A stretch of 64,000 bases of DNA from Streptomyces avermitilis MA-4680 = NBRC 14893 (GTDB lineage: Bacteria > Actinomycetota > Actinomycetes > Streptomycetales > Streptomycetaceae): the NCBI RefSeq assembly GCF_000009765.2, contig NC_003155.5, positions 5,208,001-5,272,000 of the forward strand, given 5' to 3'. Of this stretch, positions 16,806-25,689 are shown in pieces. How positions within the stretch are numbered: position 1 is the stretch's first letter; each line of letters starts with the position of its first letter. The notes beneath the pieces are model-generated. The model was not told the DNA's origin. It saw only the letters and a list, made by a program, of their open reading frames with translations, and searched no databases. A program made the position numbers and the translations under genes.

Positions 16806-18314
16806 CTAGTAGGAGAAGGCCATCGGCTTGTCGGCGTCATGGGAGTCGCCGCCGATCCTGGTGGGCGGGTTGAGATCGGACTCGGTGAGTTCGGGCGGTC
16901 CGGCCTTGACGTACTTCGCGAGCAGCTTGACCTCGATGACGGCGAGGATCGCGTAGAGCGACGTGAAGATGATCATCGAGGTGAGGACCTCACCCTGCGA
17001 GACACCGGGGGAGACCGCGTCCCGGGTCCGCAGTACGCCGTAGACGGCCCACGGCTGCCGGCCCGTCTCGGTGAAGATCCAGCCCCACGAGTTGGCGATC
17101 AGCGGGAAGCCCAGGGTCAGGATCGCGATGCGCCAGTACCACTTGGTGAGCGTCGGACCGAGCGCCTTGTTCTTGAAGAGCACCAGGTGCGGCACCTCGT
17201 CGTCGCCGACCCGCAGCTGCTGCGGCAGCATGAACTTCTTCCTGGTCAGCCAGAGTCCGGCCAGTCCGATGGCGAAGGACGCCATGCCGAAGCCGATCAT
17301 CCAGCGGAAGCCCCAGAAGGCGACCGGGATGTTGGGCCGGTAGTCGCCGGGCCCGTACTGCTCCTGCTCGGCCTTGTTGGTGTCGTTGATGCCGGGGACG
17401 TACGAGGTGAAGCTGTCCGAAGAGAGGAAGGAGAGTATTCCGGGGACCTCGATGGCAACGGTGTTGTGGCCCTTGTCCACATCCCCGTACGCGAAGATCG
17501 AGAACGGCGCGGAGTCCTGGCCGTCCCACAGCGCCTCGGCGGCTGCCATCTTCATCGGCTGCTGCTTGAACATGACCTTGCCGAGGAAGTCGCCGCTGAC
17601 CGCGGTGAGCAGTCCGGCGATGACCACGGTGACCAGGCCGAGCCGCAGCGAGGTCTTCATCACGGGGATGTGCTTCTTGCGGGACAGGTGGTAGGCGGCG
17701 ATGCCCACCATGAAGGCACCGCCCGTGAGGAAGGACGCGGAGAGGGTGTGGAAGACCTGCGTGAGCGTGGTGTTCTGGGTCAGCACCTGCCAGAAGTCGG
17801 TGAGCTCCGCGCGCCCCTTCTCCCTGTTGATCCGGTAGCCGACGGGGTGCTGCATCCAGGAGTTGGCCGCGAGGATGAAATACGCCGACAGGATCGTGCC
17901 GAGGGAGACCATCCAGAGGCAGGCCAGGTGGATCTTCTTCGGCAGCTTGTCCCAGCCGAAGATCCACAGCCCGATGAAGGTGGACTCGAAGAAGAAGGCG
18001 ATCAGGGACTCGAAGGCGAGCGGGGCACCGAAGACGTCGCCGACGAAACGCGAGTAGTCGGACCAGTTCATGCCGAACTGGAACTCCTGGACGATGCCGG
18101 TGACGACACCCATCGCGATGTTGATCAGGAAGAGCTTGCCCCAGAACTTTGTGGCCCTGAGGTACTTCTCGTTCTCCGTGCGCACCCAGGCGGTCTGCAA
18201 GCCGGCGGTGAGCGCGGCGAGGGAGATCGTCAGGGGGATGAAGAGGAAGTGGTAGACGGTGGTGATGCCGAACTGCCATCGCGCCAGGGTCTCCGGCGCC
18301 AGAGCCAATTCCAC
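16806..18314 (-). CDS. cydA: Cytochrome bd oxidase subunit I
   Basis: A 502-residue membrane subunit carrying the hemes and quinol site. Landmarks are the N-terminal RWQFGITTVYHFLFIPLT, whose His is the heme b595 ligand region, and GRQPWAVYGVLRT near the quinol-binding end. The length fits actinobacterial CydA. The start is GTG at 18314 with AAGGAG 7 bases upstream. A Rex-type operator lies about 80-100 bp upstream, so expression is probably induced when NADH accumulates under oxygen limitation. It is first gene of cydA-cydB-cydCD, with a sensor kinase following. Confidence 0.97.
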   Translation of the reverse strand: MELALAPETLARWQFGITTVYHFLFIPLTISLAALTAGLQTAWVRTENEKYLRATKFWGKLFLINIAMGVVTGIVQEFQFGMNWSDYSRFVGDVFGAPLAFESLIAFFFESTFIGLWIFGWDKLPKKIHLACLWMVSLGTILSAYFILAANSWMQHPVGYRINREKGRAELTDFWQVLTQNTTLTQVFHTLSASFLTGGAFMVGIAAYHLSRKKHIPVMKTSLRLGLVTVVIAGLLTAVSGDFLGKVMFKQQPMKMAAAEALWDGQDSAPFSIFAYGDVDKGHNTVAIEVPGILSFLSSDSFTSYVPGINDTNKAEQEQYGPGDYRPNIPVAFWGFRWMIGFGMASFAIGLAGLWLTRKKFMLPQQLRVGDDEVPHLVLFKNKALGPTLTKWYWRIAILTLGFPLIANSWGWIFTETGRQPWAVYGVLRTRDAVSPGVSQGEVLTSMIIFTSLYAILAVIEVKLLAKYVKAGPPELTESDLNPPTRIGGDSHDADKPMAFSY

Positions 18315-18394
18315 GTCGTTCTCCTTTCGTCGCCGTGGTCACAGCGGCAGTTTGCCGTGCATGTCACACACATCACGGGACAACCCGGACACGC

Positions 18395-18416
18395 TTGTGA
18401 ACGCGTTCACATTCAC
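18395..18416. promoter_or_regulatory. Rex-type redox operator upstream of cydA
   Basis: TGTGAACGCGTTCACA at 18396-18411 is a perfect palindrome matching the Rex operator pattern TGTGAAC-N-GTTCACA type. A second overlapping half site, TTCACAAG at 18412-18419, allows a second register in which TTGTGAAT on the minus strand leads into TGTGAACGC. Rex control of cydA is established in S. coelicolor. That the same holds here is inference from the match. Confidence 0.8.
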
Positions 18417-18430
18417 AAGCAATTATGACC

Positions 18431-18730
18431 CATGGCTGTTCGAAGTCAGAGGGGTGGGGGGTCCCTAAGAACGGACCCCGTCACCTCTCTGCCGAAAACG
18501 GGCCCCGCGGATACGGCTCTCCCGGCCCGCAGGACATCTCACCGCGACCCTCGCCGACACCCCGACCGACCCAGGCCCTGCCGAAGGCCCGTACGCGTAG
18601 AACACCTGGACAACGGACCGTCTTCGCCGGAGGGCCGGGAAGACCCCGGAGGGCCCCGGAGCGAGCCACGAAAACCCCGGGAGTCCCGGGATTCCCGGAG
18701 CCCCCGGAGCCCCCGGAGCCCCCCGGTGCA
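18431..18730. other. Gap between cydA and hisC without a gene
   Basis: About 300 bp beyond the cydA operator. Reading frames here lack ribosome sites and family resemblance. The right part (18690-18722) has three near-identical copies of CCCGGAGCC just after the hisC stop. They could form GC-rich hairpins ending hisC transcription, but no single stem with a T-run is clear. Confidence 0.5.
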
Positions 18731-19810
18731 CTAGAGCTCCTTGCGGAACCGTTCCGTCACCTTCAGGAAGATGTCGTTCGCCTCGTTCTCGCCGACCGTC
18801 ACACGCACCCCTTCGCCGGCGAACGGCCGTACGACGACACCGGCCTGCTCACAGGCGGCCGCGAAGTCGAGCGTGCGCTCCCCCAGCCGCAGCCACACGA
18901 AGTTCGCCTGTGTCTCGGGCACCGTCCAGCCCTGCTCGCGCAGCGAGGCGACCACGCGCTGGCGCTCGCACACCAATGCGCCGACCCGGCCGAGCAGTTC
19001 GTCCTCGGCGCGCAGCGAGGCCACCGCGGCGTCCTGCGCCAGCTGGCTCACTCCGAACGGGACCGCCGTCTTGCGCAGCGCCGCCGCCACCGGCTCGTGG
19101 GCGATCGCGAACCCCACGCGCAGCCCCGCGAGGCCGTACGCCTTCGAGAACGTCCGCAGCACACAGACGTTCGGCCGCTCCCGGTAGATGGCCACGCCGT
19201 CCGGCACCTCGGGGTCACGGATGAACTCGCGGTACGCCTCGTCCAGCACCACCAGCACATCGCTGGGCACCCGGTCGAGGAACCGCTCCAGCTCGGCCCG
19301 GCGCACCACCGTGCCCGTGGGGTTGTTGGGGTTACAGACGAAGATCAGCCGCGTACGGTCGGTGATCGCGTCCGCCATCGCGTCCAGGTCGTGCACATCG
19401 CCCGGCGTCAGCGGCACCTGTACGGAGGTCGCGCCGCTGACCTGCGTGATGATCGGGTAGGCCTCGAAGGACCGCCAGGCGTAGATCACCTCGTCGCCCG
19501 GACCGCTCGTGGCCTGGAGGAGCTGCTGGGCGACCCCGACCGAGCCGGTACCGGTGGCCAGGTGCGACAGGGGCACTCCGAAGCGCTCCGACAGCTCGCT
19601 CATCAGCCCCGAGCACGCCATGTCCGGGTAACGGTTGAAGGACCCGACCGACGAGGCCACGCTCTCCAACACACCCGGCAGCGGCGGATAGGGATTCTCG
19701 TTGGAGGACAGCTTGTACGCCACCGGTCCGGCGGCCGCGGCCGGCTTGCCGGGCTTGTAGGTGGGGATACCCTCCAGCTCGGCACGCAGCTTCGGGCTCG
19801 TCTCGCTCAC
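18731..19810 (-). CDS. hisC: Histidinol-phosphate aminotransferase
   Basis: A 359-residue fold-type I PLP enzyme converting imidazole acetol phosphate and glutamate to histidinol phosphate. Motifs: YKLSSNENPYPPLPGV near the N-terminus, VCNPNNPTGT, VVLDEAYREF, and the PLP-lysine region RTFSKAYGLAGLRVG. GTG at 19810 follows GAGGAGGA at ideal spacing. It stands outside a histidine operon, so it is probably a second HisC-type enzyme. Action on other aromatic amino acids (as in HisC/Pat relatives) is possible. Confidence 0.92.
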   Translation of the reverse strand: MSETSPKLRAELEGIPTYKPGKPAAAAGPVAYKLSSNENPYPPLPGVLESVASSVGSFNRYPDMACSGLMSELSERFGVPLSHLATGTGSVGVAQQLLQATSGPGDEVIYAWRSFEAYPIITQVSGATSVQVPLTPGDVHDLDAMADAITDRTRLIFVCNPNNPTGTVVRRAELERFLDRVPSDVLVVLDEAYREFIRDPEVPDGVAIYRERPNVCVLRTFSKAYGLAGLRVGFAIAHEPVAAALRKTAVPFGVSQLAQDAAVASLRAEDELLGRVGALVCERQRVVASLREQGWTVPETQANFVWLRLGERTLDFAAACEQAGVVVRPFAGEGVRVTVGENEANDIFLKVTERFRKEL

Positions 19811-20197
19811 CGCATCCTCCTCACGCACACCGACTGGCTGATGACCGCCACCGGCTTCCAATGCTTCTCACCTTATGAGGATTCGGCGCGCCTGCGTATG
19901 GCCGAGCAGGCATCGGACCACGAAGGCGCACGAAATGGGGGCGCGCCCCGCTTCCACGCACGCGCCGGTGGCTCGCGCCGTGGCGCGCATCCCTCGTGAA
20001 GGTGAGTTGAGACCTCTTCGAAACATGACCCACTTGGCAGGCCCATGCGCGTCGACAAGTCAGGTATTGCCATTGGATCGTTCAACTCCCTTGTAATCCA
20101 AGGTACTTCCACTTATTGATCTTGCAGAAACGTGCCTGTCAACGCGTGCATATGCGTCCGCCCTACCCCACCGCATGAGCCCTACTATCGGCTCGCC
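19811..20197. other. Divergent gap between hisC and the LacI regulator
   Basis: About 390 bp holding the promoters of the two divergent genes. No coding frame with a ribosome site is visible. The clearest element is TACTAT at 20183-20188, a good -10 match 9 bases before the LacI-type start, where no ribosome site exists. Confidence 0.5.
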
Positions 20198-21310
20198 ATG
20201 ACAGCAGCAGGGAAGCACCAGGTGAGCCGGGCGGAGACCTCCCGCCGAGGCGGTCGGCCAGGCCGGGCAGGCATCAGAGACGTGGCCGCGGCAGCCGGGG
20301 TCTCCATCACGACCGTCTCCGACGCCCTCAACGGCAAGGGCCGGCTGCCGGACGCCACCCGACGCCACGTCCGCGAGGTCGCCGACCGGCTGGGCTATCG
20401 CCCATCGGCAGCGGCCCGAACGCTCCGTACCGGCAAGTCGGGCCTCATCGGCCTGACCGTGACGACGTACGGGGATGAACCTTTCACCTTCACGGAGTTC
20501 GCGTACTTCGCGGAGATGGCCAGAGCCGCCACCTCGGCCGCGCTCGCCCGGGGCTACGCCCTGGTCATCCTCCCCGCGACCTCGCGCCACGACGTGTGGT
20601 CCAACGTCGCCCTGGACGGCACGGTCGTCATCGACCCGTCCGACCAGGACCCGGTGGTCAGCGAGCTGGTCCGGCAGGGCTTACCGGTCGTCTCCGACGG
20701 CCGCCCGGCCGGCACGCTCCCGGTGACCGCCTGGGTCGACAACGACCACGAGGCCGCGGTGCTGGGGATCCTCGACCACCTCGCCGACGCGGGCGCCCGC
20801 CGGATCGGACTCCTCACGGGGACCACCACGGACACCTACACCCACCTGTCGACGACCGCGTACCTGCACTGGTGCGAGCGCGTCGGCCAGGACCCCGTCT
20901 ACGAGGCCTACCCGGCCCACGACCCGTGCGCGGGCGCCGTCGCCGCCGACCGGCTGCTGGCCCGCCCCGACCGCCCCGACGCGGTCTACGGGCTCTTCGA
21001 CCCGAACGGCACCGATCTGCTGGCCGCGGCCCGCCGCTACGGCCTGCGCGTACCGGACGACCTCCTGCTGGTCTGCTGCAGCGAGTCCACCGTGTACGCG
21101 AACACCGAACCGCCCATCACCACGCTCTCCCTGAAACCGCGCCGGATCGGCACGGCCGTGGTCCAGCTCCTCATCGACGCCATCGAGGGCCTCGAGTCGG
21201 ACCAACCGGTCGAGCAGGTGATACCGACCGAGCTGATCGTGCGTACGTCGTCCGAGCGACGTCCGCCGCGTACGACGGTCAGTCCGCCCCGCTCACCCGA
21301 GCAGGGGTAG
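20198..21310 (+). CDS. LacI family transcriptional regulator with a TTA (bldA) codon
   Basis: A 370-residue repressor. The DNA-binding head is at residues about 27-75 (IRDVAAAAGVSITTVSDALNGKGRLPDATRRHVREVADRLGYRP) and a periplasmic-binding-protein-like sensor domain follows. A TTA leucine codon occurs at 20681-20683 (residue 162, in RQGLPVVS). It is the only in-frame TTA I found in this window's genes and would tie translation to the bldA tRNA. The start is ATG at 20198, probably leaderless. From memory S. coelicolor has a TTA-containing regulator at this locus beside hisC. Target genes are unknown. Confidence 0.88.
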   Translation: MTAAGKHQVSRAETSRRGGRPGRAGIRDVAAAAGVSITTVSDALNGKGRLPDATRRHVREVADRLGYRPSAAARTLRTGKSGLIGLTVTTYGDEPFTFTEFAYFAEMARAATSAALARGYALVILPATSRHDVWSNVALDGTVVIDPSDQDPVVSELVRQGLPVVSDGRPAGTLPVTAWVDNDHEAAVLGILDHLADAGARRIGLLTGTTTDTYTHLSTTAYLHWCERVGQDPVYEAYPAHDPCAGAVAADRLLARPDRPDAVYGLFDPNGTDLLAAARRYGLRVPDDLLLVCCSESTVYANTEPPITTLSLKPRRIGTAVVQLLIDAIEGLESDQPVEQVIPTELIVRTSSERRPPRTTVSPPRSPEQG

Positions 21311-21408
21311 CCGGACAGTGGCCCGCGGGTAGCTCACAGGTTGCCCGCGAGCGACCCAAAGACGGCGGCCCGGTGGGGAAAGCCCCTCCCAATTAGGGCG
21401 AAAGCCGC

Positions 21409-21437
21409 GGTGAACCGGGGTCCTTCCCCGATTCACC
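21409..21437 (+). terminator. Hairpin after the LacI-type gene
   Basis: GGTGAACCGGGG (21409-21420), loop TCCTT, then CCCCGATTCACC (21426-21437): a 12-bp stem with one mismatch and no T-run. It lies 100 bp after the regulator stop and 118 bp before the phosphoesterase start. It may be a terminator or a leader hairpin. Confidence 0.5.
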
Positions 21438-21554
21438 ACCCCTGGGTCATCACATGGCGCGATCCGCATTCCTATGATGGGCGGACGACACCGCGGGCCG
21501 CTGCGACCAGGCAGTCCGATGCGGTGCAGATGCGGCGCGATGGTGGAGGGGTCG

Positions 21555-22649
21555 ATGACTCAGGGGGCCGGTCAGGGACCCGAGGTGGTGCGCACGGAGA
21601 CGCTGCGCGACTTCCGGGTACCCGCGTACGTCCACGAGACCGGTCCGTACGCGCAGAGCACACCTCCCGACGAGGTCACCGGACCCGTCGCGGAGCCGCG
21701 GGGCTACCCTGAGAGTTACCCGGAGGGGTACACGCCCACCCAGCGCGACCTGCCGGTCATCAATCGAGGTGACACGCTTCAGGTGACCATCGACCCCACG
21801 CCCCAGTCCGTCCCCCAGTCCGCCGACGGGCCCGGCCCCCTGTACGTCGTCGGTGACGTGCACGGCTATCTCGACCAGCTCGTCGCGGCGCTCCAGGAGC
21901 AGGGCCTCGTCGACGCCGCGGGCAGCTGGTCCGCGGGCACCGCGCGGCTGTGGTTCCTCGGCGACTTCACCGACCGCGGCCCCGACGGCATCGGCGTCAT
22001 CGATCTTGTGATGCGGCTGTCCGCCGAGGCGGCCGCGGCCGGCGGGTACTGCAAGGCGCTCATGGGCAACCACGAGCTGCTGCTGCTCGGCGCGAAGCGG
22101 TTCGGCGACACCCCCGTCAACTCCGGCGCGGGCACCGCCACCTTCCAGGCCGCCTGGCTGCTCAACGGCGGCCAGAAGACCGACATGGACCGCCTCCAGG
22201 ACCACCACCTTCAGTGGATGGCCCGCCTCGACGCCATGGAGCAGGCGGACGGACACCTCCTGGTGCACTCGGACACCACCGCCTACCTCGACTACGGCGA
22301 CTCCATCGAAGCGGTCAACGACACCATCCGCGAGACCCTCACGCGCAACGACGCGGACGAGTGCTGGGACCTGTTCCGCAAGTTCACCAAGCGCTTCGCG
22401 TTCCGCGACGACGGCGGCGCCGAGGCGGCCCGGTCCCTGCTGGACGCCTACGGCGGTACGCGCATCGTCCATGGCCACAGCCCGATTCCCTACCTCCTGG
22501 GCGAGGTCGGCTCCGAGGACGACGAGGACGGCACCGGCCCCGTGGTGGAGGGTCCGCACGTCTACGCCGACGGGCTGGCCATCGCCATGGACGGTGGAGT
22601 GACCATGGCCGGAAAGCTGCTGGTCCAGCAACTTCCCCTGGATAGCTGA
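21555..22649 (+). CDS. Metallophosphoesterase
   Basis: A 364-residue calcineurin-like phosphoesterase. An unstructured ~95-residue N-terminus precedes the catalytic core with all family motifs: GDVHG, GDFTDRGPDG, GNHE, and VHGHSP near the C-terminus, which supply the Asp, Asn and His ligands for two metal ions. The PPP-like order suggests a Ser/Thr phosphatase or a nucleotide-polyphosphate hydrolase. ATG at 21555 follows GGAGGGG. The gene before it is the LacI regulator; the gene after it encodes a membrane protein. Confidence 0.88.
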   Translation: MTQGAGQGPEVVRTETLRDFRVPAYVHETGPYAQSTPPDEVTGPVAEPRGYPESYPEGYTPTQRDLPVINRGDTLQVTIDPTPQSVPQSADGPGPLYVVGDVHGYLDQLVAALQEQGLVDAAGSWSAGTARLWFLGDFTDRGPDGIGVIDLVMRLSAEAAAAGGYCKALMGNHELLLLGAKRFGDTPVNSGAGTATFQAAWLLNGGQKTDMDRLQDHHLQWMARLDAMEQADGHLLVHSDTTAYLDYGDSIEAVNDTIRETLTRNDADECWDLFRKFTKRFAFRDDGGAEAARSLLDAYGGTRIVHGHSPIPYLLGEVGSEDDEDGTGPVVEGPHVYADGLAIAMDGGVTMAGKLLVQQLPLDS

Positions 22650-22837
22650 ACGTTCACCGGGCAGGCGTCCCACGGCGGAAGACTGTGCTGGCCAGAGGGC
22701 AATTTCTGGAAACCCCCTGTCACCGTGTGCCGTCACCGCTCTACCATCGGCTTATCCGTAGCAGGCTCCCCTCCGTTTCTGCCCGACGGCTCGTCAGCGT
22801 GCGAGCCCCAAGCCCTACGGAGCATCGGGGGATGCAG

Positions 22838-23695
22838 ATGAACAGCGTTCCGCAGCACCTGCTGAGCGAGGACCGCCAGGAATACGAGCGGATCCTCGGT
22901 GAGGTGCTGCGCTCCGCCCCACACCGCCCGGAACTCGCCGCCGTCGACCGGCGGCTCAACACCGAACAGCTGCGCACCATGGCACTCAACGCCACCGCAC
23001 TCATCACAGCGGCCGCGGCGACCGAGTACCAGCACTATGTGAAGGTCCGCGAGGAACTGCGCCAGCCGGCGCCGTCCACCCCGCCCGTCCGCGAGGAAGC
23101 CGGTGCCATGGAGCCGGGCGCGGCCGCGGTGGGGCTCGCCACCACCCTGGGAGAGGCCGCCGAGACCGCCGGGGCCGGCGCCGTCGCCGTCGTCCTCGCC
23201 CCCGTCCTCGCCGGCACCGCCGCGGCGATATTCCTGCTCGTCGGCTACATCCTGAAGATGCTCAATCCCGAGCAGGCGTTCACCCAGACCCTCCTGACCA
23301 CCGGGTGGGTCTTCGGCGCGGTCACCGCGGCAGCGATCCTGGTCGCCGCGGTCGGCCTGCTGCTCACCGCTCTGCGCAACAGCCCCAGCGCCCTGGAGAC
23401 CAGCGCCCAGAGCGAGCTGACCGATGAAGTGGCCCGGGCCAGGGAGGCCTGGCACGAGGCCCTGCTGGAGCGGGGCCTCCTGCCGTTCCTCCGCGAGGCA
23501 CTCGCCGACCCCGGCACGGCCGCACTGGGCAGCCCCGCCCCCTCGGAGGCACCCAGCCGCATCCCGCACCTCGGCTACCACCGCCCGGGCTTCACCAGCC
23601 CCGACGGCGGGCCCGCGGCGGGCCCCCGCCCCAGCTTCACGAGCCCGGACTTCACCAGCCCGGACTTCGGGGGGCCGGAGCACCAGCCGGAGTAA
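22838..23695 (+). CDS. Putative membrane protein with C-terminal FTSPD repeats
   Basis: A 285-residue protein that I do not recognise as a named family. The N-terminal ~75 residues are a soluble helical region (HLLSEDRQEYERILGEVL). Two hydrophobic segments follow (about 115-145 and 160-185). The C-terminal ~60 residues are Pro/Gly/Ser-rich with FTSPD three times (GFTSPD, SFTSPD, DFTSPD). Two ATGs are possible; 22838 is preferred because GGGGG is 7 bases away, whereas it abuts the ATG at 22832. Both ends appear cytoplasmic. No function is proposed. Confidence 0.75.
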   Translation: MNSVPQHLLSEDRQEYERILGEVLRSAPHRPELAAVDRRLNTEQLRTMALNATALITAAAATEYQHYVKVREELRQPAPSTPPVREEAGAMEPGAAAVGLATTLGEAAETAGAGAVAVVLAPVLAGTAAAIFLLVGYILKMLNPEQAFTQTLLTTGWVFGAVTAAAILVAAVGLLLTALRNSPSALETSAQSELTDEVARAREAWHEALLERGLLPFLREALADPGTAALGSPAPSEAPSRIPHLGYHRPGFTSPDGGPAAGPRPSFTSPDFTSPDFGGPEHQPE

Positions 23696-23820
23696 CACCC
23701 GGCCGAACCGGCAGTCGGCCGCGACGACCATCGGCCGGTGCGGCCGGGCCCTTCGGACCTCAGCCGGAGTGACCGGGCCGCCGGAGGCCGACCGGCGCAG
23801 CCGGAAGCAACCCACCGGAG

Positions 23821-23853
23821 TCCGGCCCGCGCTCACCGAGAGCGCGGGCCGGA
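23821..23853. terminator. Bidirectional terminator between the membrane protein gene and thiC
   Basis: A perfect 14-bp stem, TCCGGCCCGCGCTC at 23821-23834 and its complement at 23840-23853, with loop ACCGA. It lies between convergent genes, 27 bp past the thiC stop. Confidence 0.8.
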
Positions 23854-23880
23854 ACTTCAGCTCCGGCTCTCTCGTCCCAG

Positions 23881-25686
23881 TCAGTCCGCCAACGGCAGAT
23901 AGACCCGGTTCCCGGCCGCCGCGAACTCCTTGGACTTCTGTGCCATGCCTTCCTCGACCTCCGTCCGCGTCCCGCCGTGCTCACGGCGGATGTCCTGGGA
24001 GATCTTCATCGAACAGAACTTCGGCCCGCACATCGAGCAGAAGTGGGCCGTCTTGGCCGGCTCCGCCGGGAGCGTCTCGTCGTGGAACTCCCGTGCCGTG
24101 TCCGGGTCGAGGGCCAGGTTGAACTGGTCCTCCCAGCGGAACTCGAACCGGGCGTCGGACAGCGCGTCGTCCCACTCCTGCGCGCCTGGGTGCCCCTTGG
24201 CGAGGTCGGCGGCATGGGCGGCGATCTTGTAGGTGATGACGCCGGTCTTGACGTCGTCACGGTTGGGCAGACCCAAGTGCTCCTTGGGCGTGACGTAGCA
24301 GAGCATCGCCGTGCCCCACCAGGCGATCATCGCGGCACCGATGCCGGAGGTGATGTGGTCGTACGCCGGCGCGACGTCCGTCGTCAGTGGGCCGAGCGTA
24401 TAGAAAGGAGCTTCATCGCAGATCTCCTGCTGAAGGTCGATGTTCTCCTTGATCTTGTGCATCGGGACGTGGCCCGGGCCCTCGATCATGGTCTGTACGT
24501 TGAAACGCTTCGCGATCCGGTTGAGTTCCCCCAGAGTTCGGAGTTCCGCGAACTGCGCCTCGTCGTTGGCGTCCGCGATCGAGCCGGGACGCAGACCGTC
24601 GCCGAGGGAGTACGTGACGTCGTATGCCGCGAGGATCTCGCAGAGCTCCTCGAAGTTCTCGTACAGGAAGCTCTCCTTGTGGTGCGCCAGGCACCACGCC
24701 GCCATGATCGAGCCGCCGCGCGAGACGATCCCGGTCTTGCGGTTCGCGGTGAGCGGCACATAGGGGAGGCGCACGCCCGCATGGACCGTCATGTAGTCCA
24801 CGCCCTGCTCGGCCTGTTCGATGACCGTGTCCTTGTAGATCTCCCAGGTCAGTTCCTCGGCCCTGCCGTCGACCTTCTCGAGCGCCTGGTAGAGCGGGAC
24901 CGTGCCGATCGGCACGGGGGAGTTGCGCAGGACCCATTCGCGCGTGGTGTGGATGTTGCGGCCGGTGGACAGGTCCATGACGGTGTCGGCGCCCCAGCGG
25001 GTCGCCCAGGTCATCTTCTCGACCTCCTCCTCGATGGAGGAAGTGACCGCGGAGTTGCCGATGTTGGCGTTGACCTTCACCAGGAACCGCTTGCCGATGA
25101 TCATCGGCTCGATCTCCGGGTGGTTGACGTTCACGGGCATTACGGCCCGTCCGGCCGCGATCTCCTCGCGCACGACCTCCGCCGAGACGTTCTCCCGGAC
25201 GGCCACGAACTCCATCTCGGGCGTGATCTCGCCGCGGCGCGCGTACGCGAGCTGCGTCACGGCCTGTCCGTCACGGCCCCGGCGCGGCTGACGTGGCCGC
25301 CCCGGGAACACCGCGTCCAGGTTGCGCAGCCCGCCGCGCGGCGAGGTGTGCTTGATCCCGTCGTCCTCGGGGCGAACGGGTCGGCCCGCGTACTCCTCGG
25401 TGTCGCCGCGGGCGATGATCCAGTTCTCCCGCAGCGGCGCGAGTCCCCTGCGGACATCGGTGTCGACGGACGGGTCGGTGTACGGGCCGGAGGTGTCGTA
25501 GAGCGTCACCGACTCCCCGTTGGTGAGGTGCACCTGACGGACCGGCACCCGCAGATCGGGGCGCGAACCCGCGACGTACGCCTTGTGCCAGCCGATGGAT
25601 TTCCCGGCCTCCTGGTCGCCCTGGGGCGAGGCGAGCGCCTCGCCCGTCTGGCTGGAGGCAGGCGTGCGTGCGTCCTTGTTGGTCAT
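23881..25686 (-). CDS. thiC: Phosphomethylpyrimidine synthase (HMP-P synthase)
   Basis: A 601-residue radical SAM enzyme converting aminoimidazole ribotide to the pyrimidine half of thiamine. The C-terminal cluster-binding motif CSMCGPKFCSM (C-x2-C-x4-C) is intact. Conserved stretches such as EGPGHVPMHKIKEN and the substrate-binding GIVSRGGSIMA are present. Length is normal. A TPP riboswitch in the 5' leader should switch the gene off when thiamine pyrophosphate is plentiful. It is monocistronic in this window and convergent with the membrane-protein gene. Confidence 0.97.
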   Translation of the reverse strand: MTNKDARTPASSQTGEALASPQGDQEAGKSIGWHKAYVAGSRPDLRVPVRQVHLTNGESVTLYDTSGPYTDPSVDTDVRRGLAPLRENWIIARGDTEEYAGRPVRPEDDGIKHTSPRGGLRNLDAVFPGRPRQPRRGRDGQAVTQLAYARRGEITPEMEFVAVRENVSAEVVREEIAAGRAVMPVNVNHPEIEPMIIGKRFLVKVNANIGNSAVTSSIEEEVEKMTWATRWGADTVMDLSTGRNIHTTREWVLRNSPVPIGTVPLYQALEKVDGRAEELTWEIYKDTVIEQAEQGVDYMTVHAGVRLPYVPLTANRKTGIVSRGGSIMAAWCLAHHKESFLYENFEELCEILAAYDVTYSLGDGLRPGSIADANDEAQFAELRTLGELNRIAKRFNVQTMIEGPGHVPMHKIKENIDLQQEICDEAPFYTLGPLTTDVAPAYDHITSGIGAAMIAWWGTAMLCYVTPKEHLGLPNRDDVKTGVITYKIAAHAADLAKGHPGAQEWDDALSDARFEFRWEDQFNLALDPDTAREFHDETLPAEPAKTAHFCSMCGPKFCSMKISQDIRREHGGTRTEVEEGMAQKSKEFAAAGNRVYLPLAD

Positions 25687-25689
25687 GAG

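Noticed and set aside
18690..18722. Short CCCGGAGCC tandem copies after hisC as a possible mobile or CRISPR-like repeat
   Set aside because: Only three 9-bp copies without spacers in a GC-rich gap; at most a weak hairpin or slippage product.
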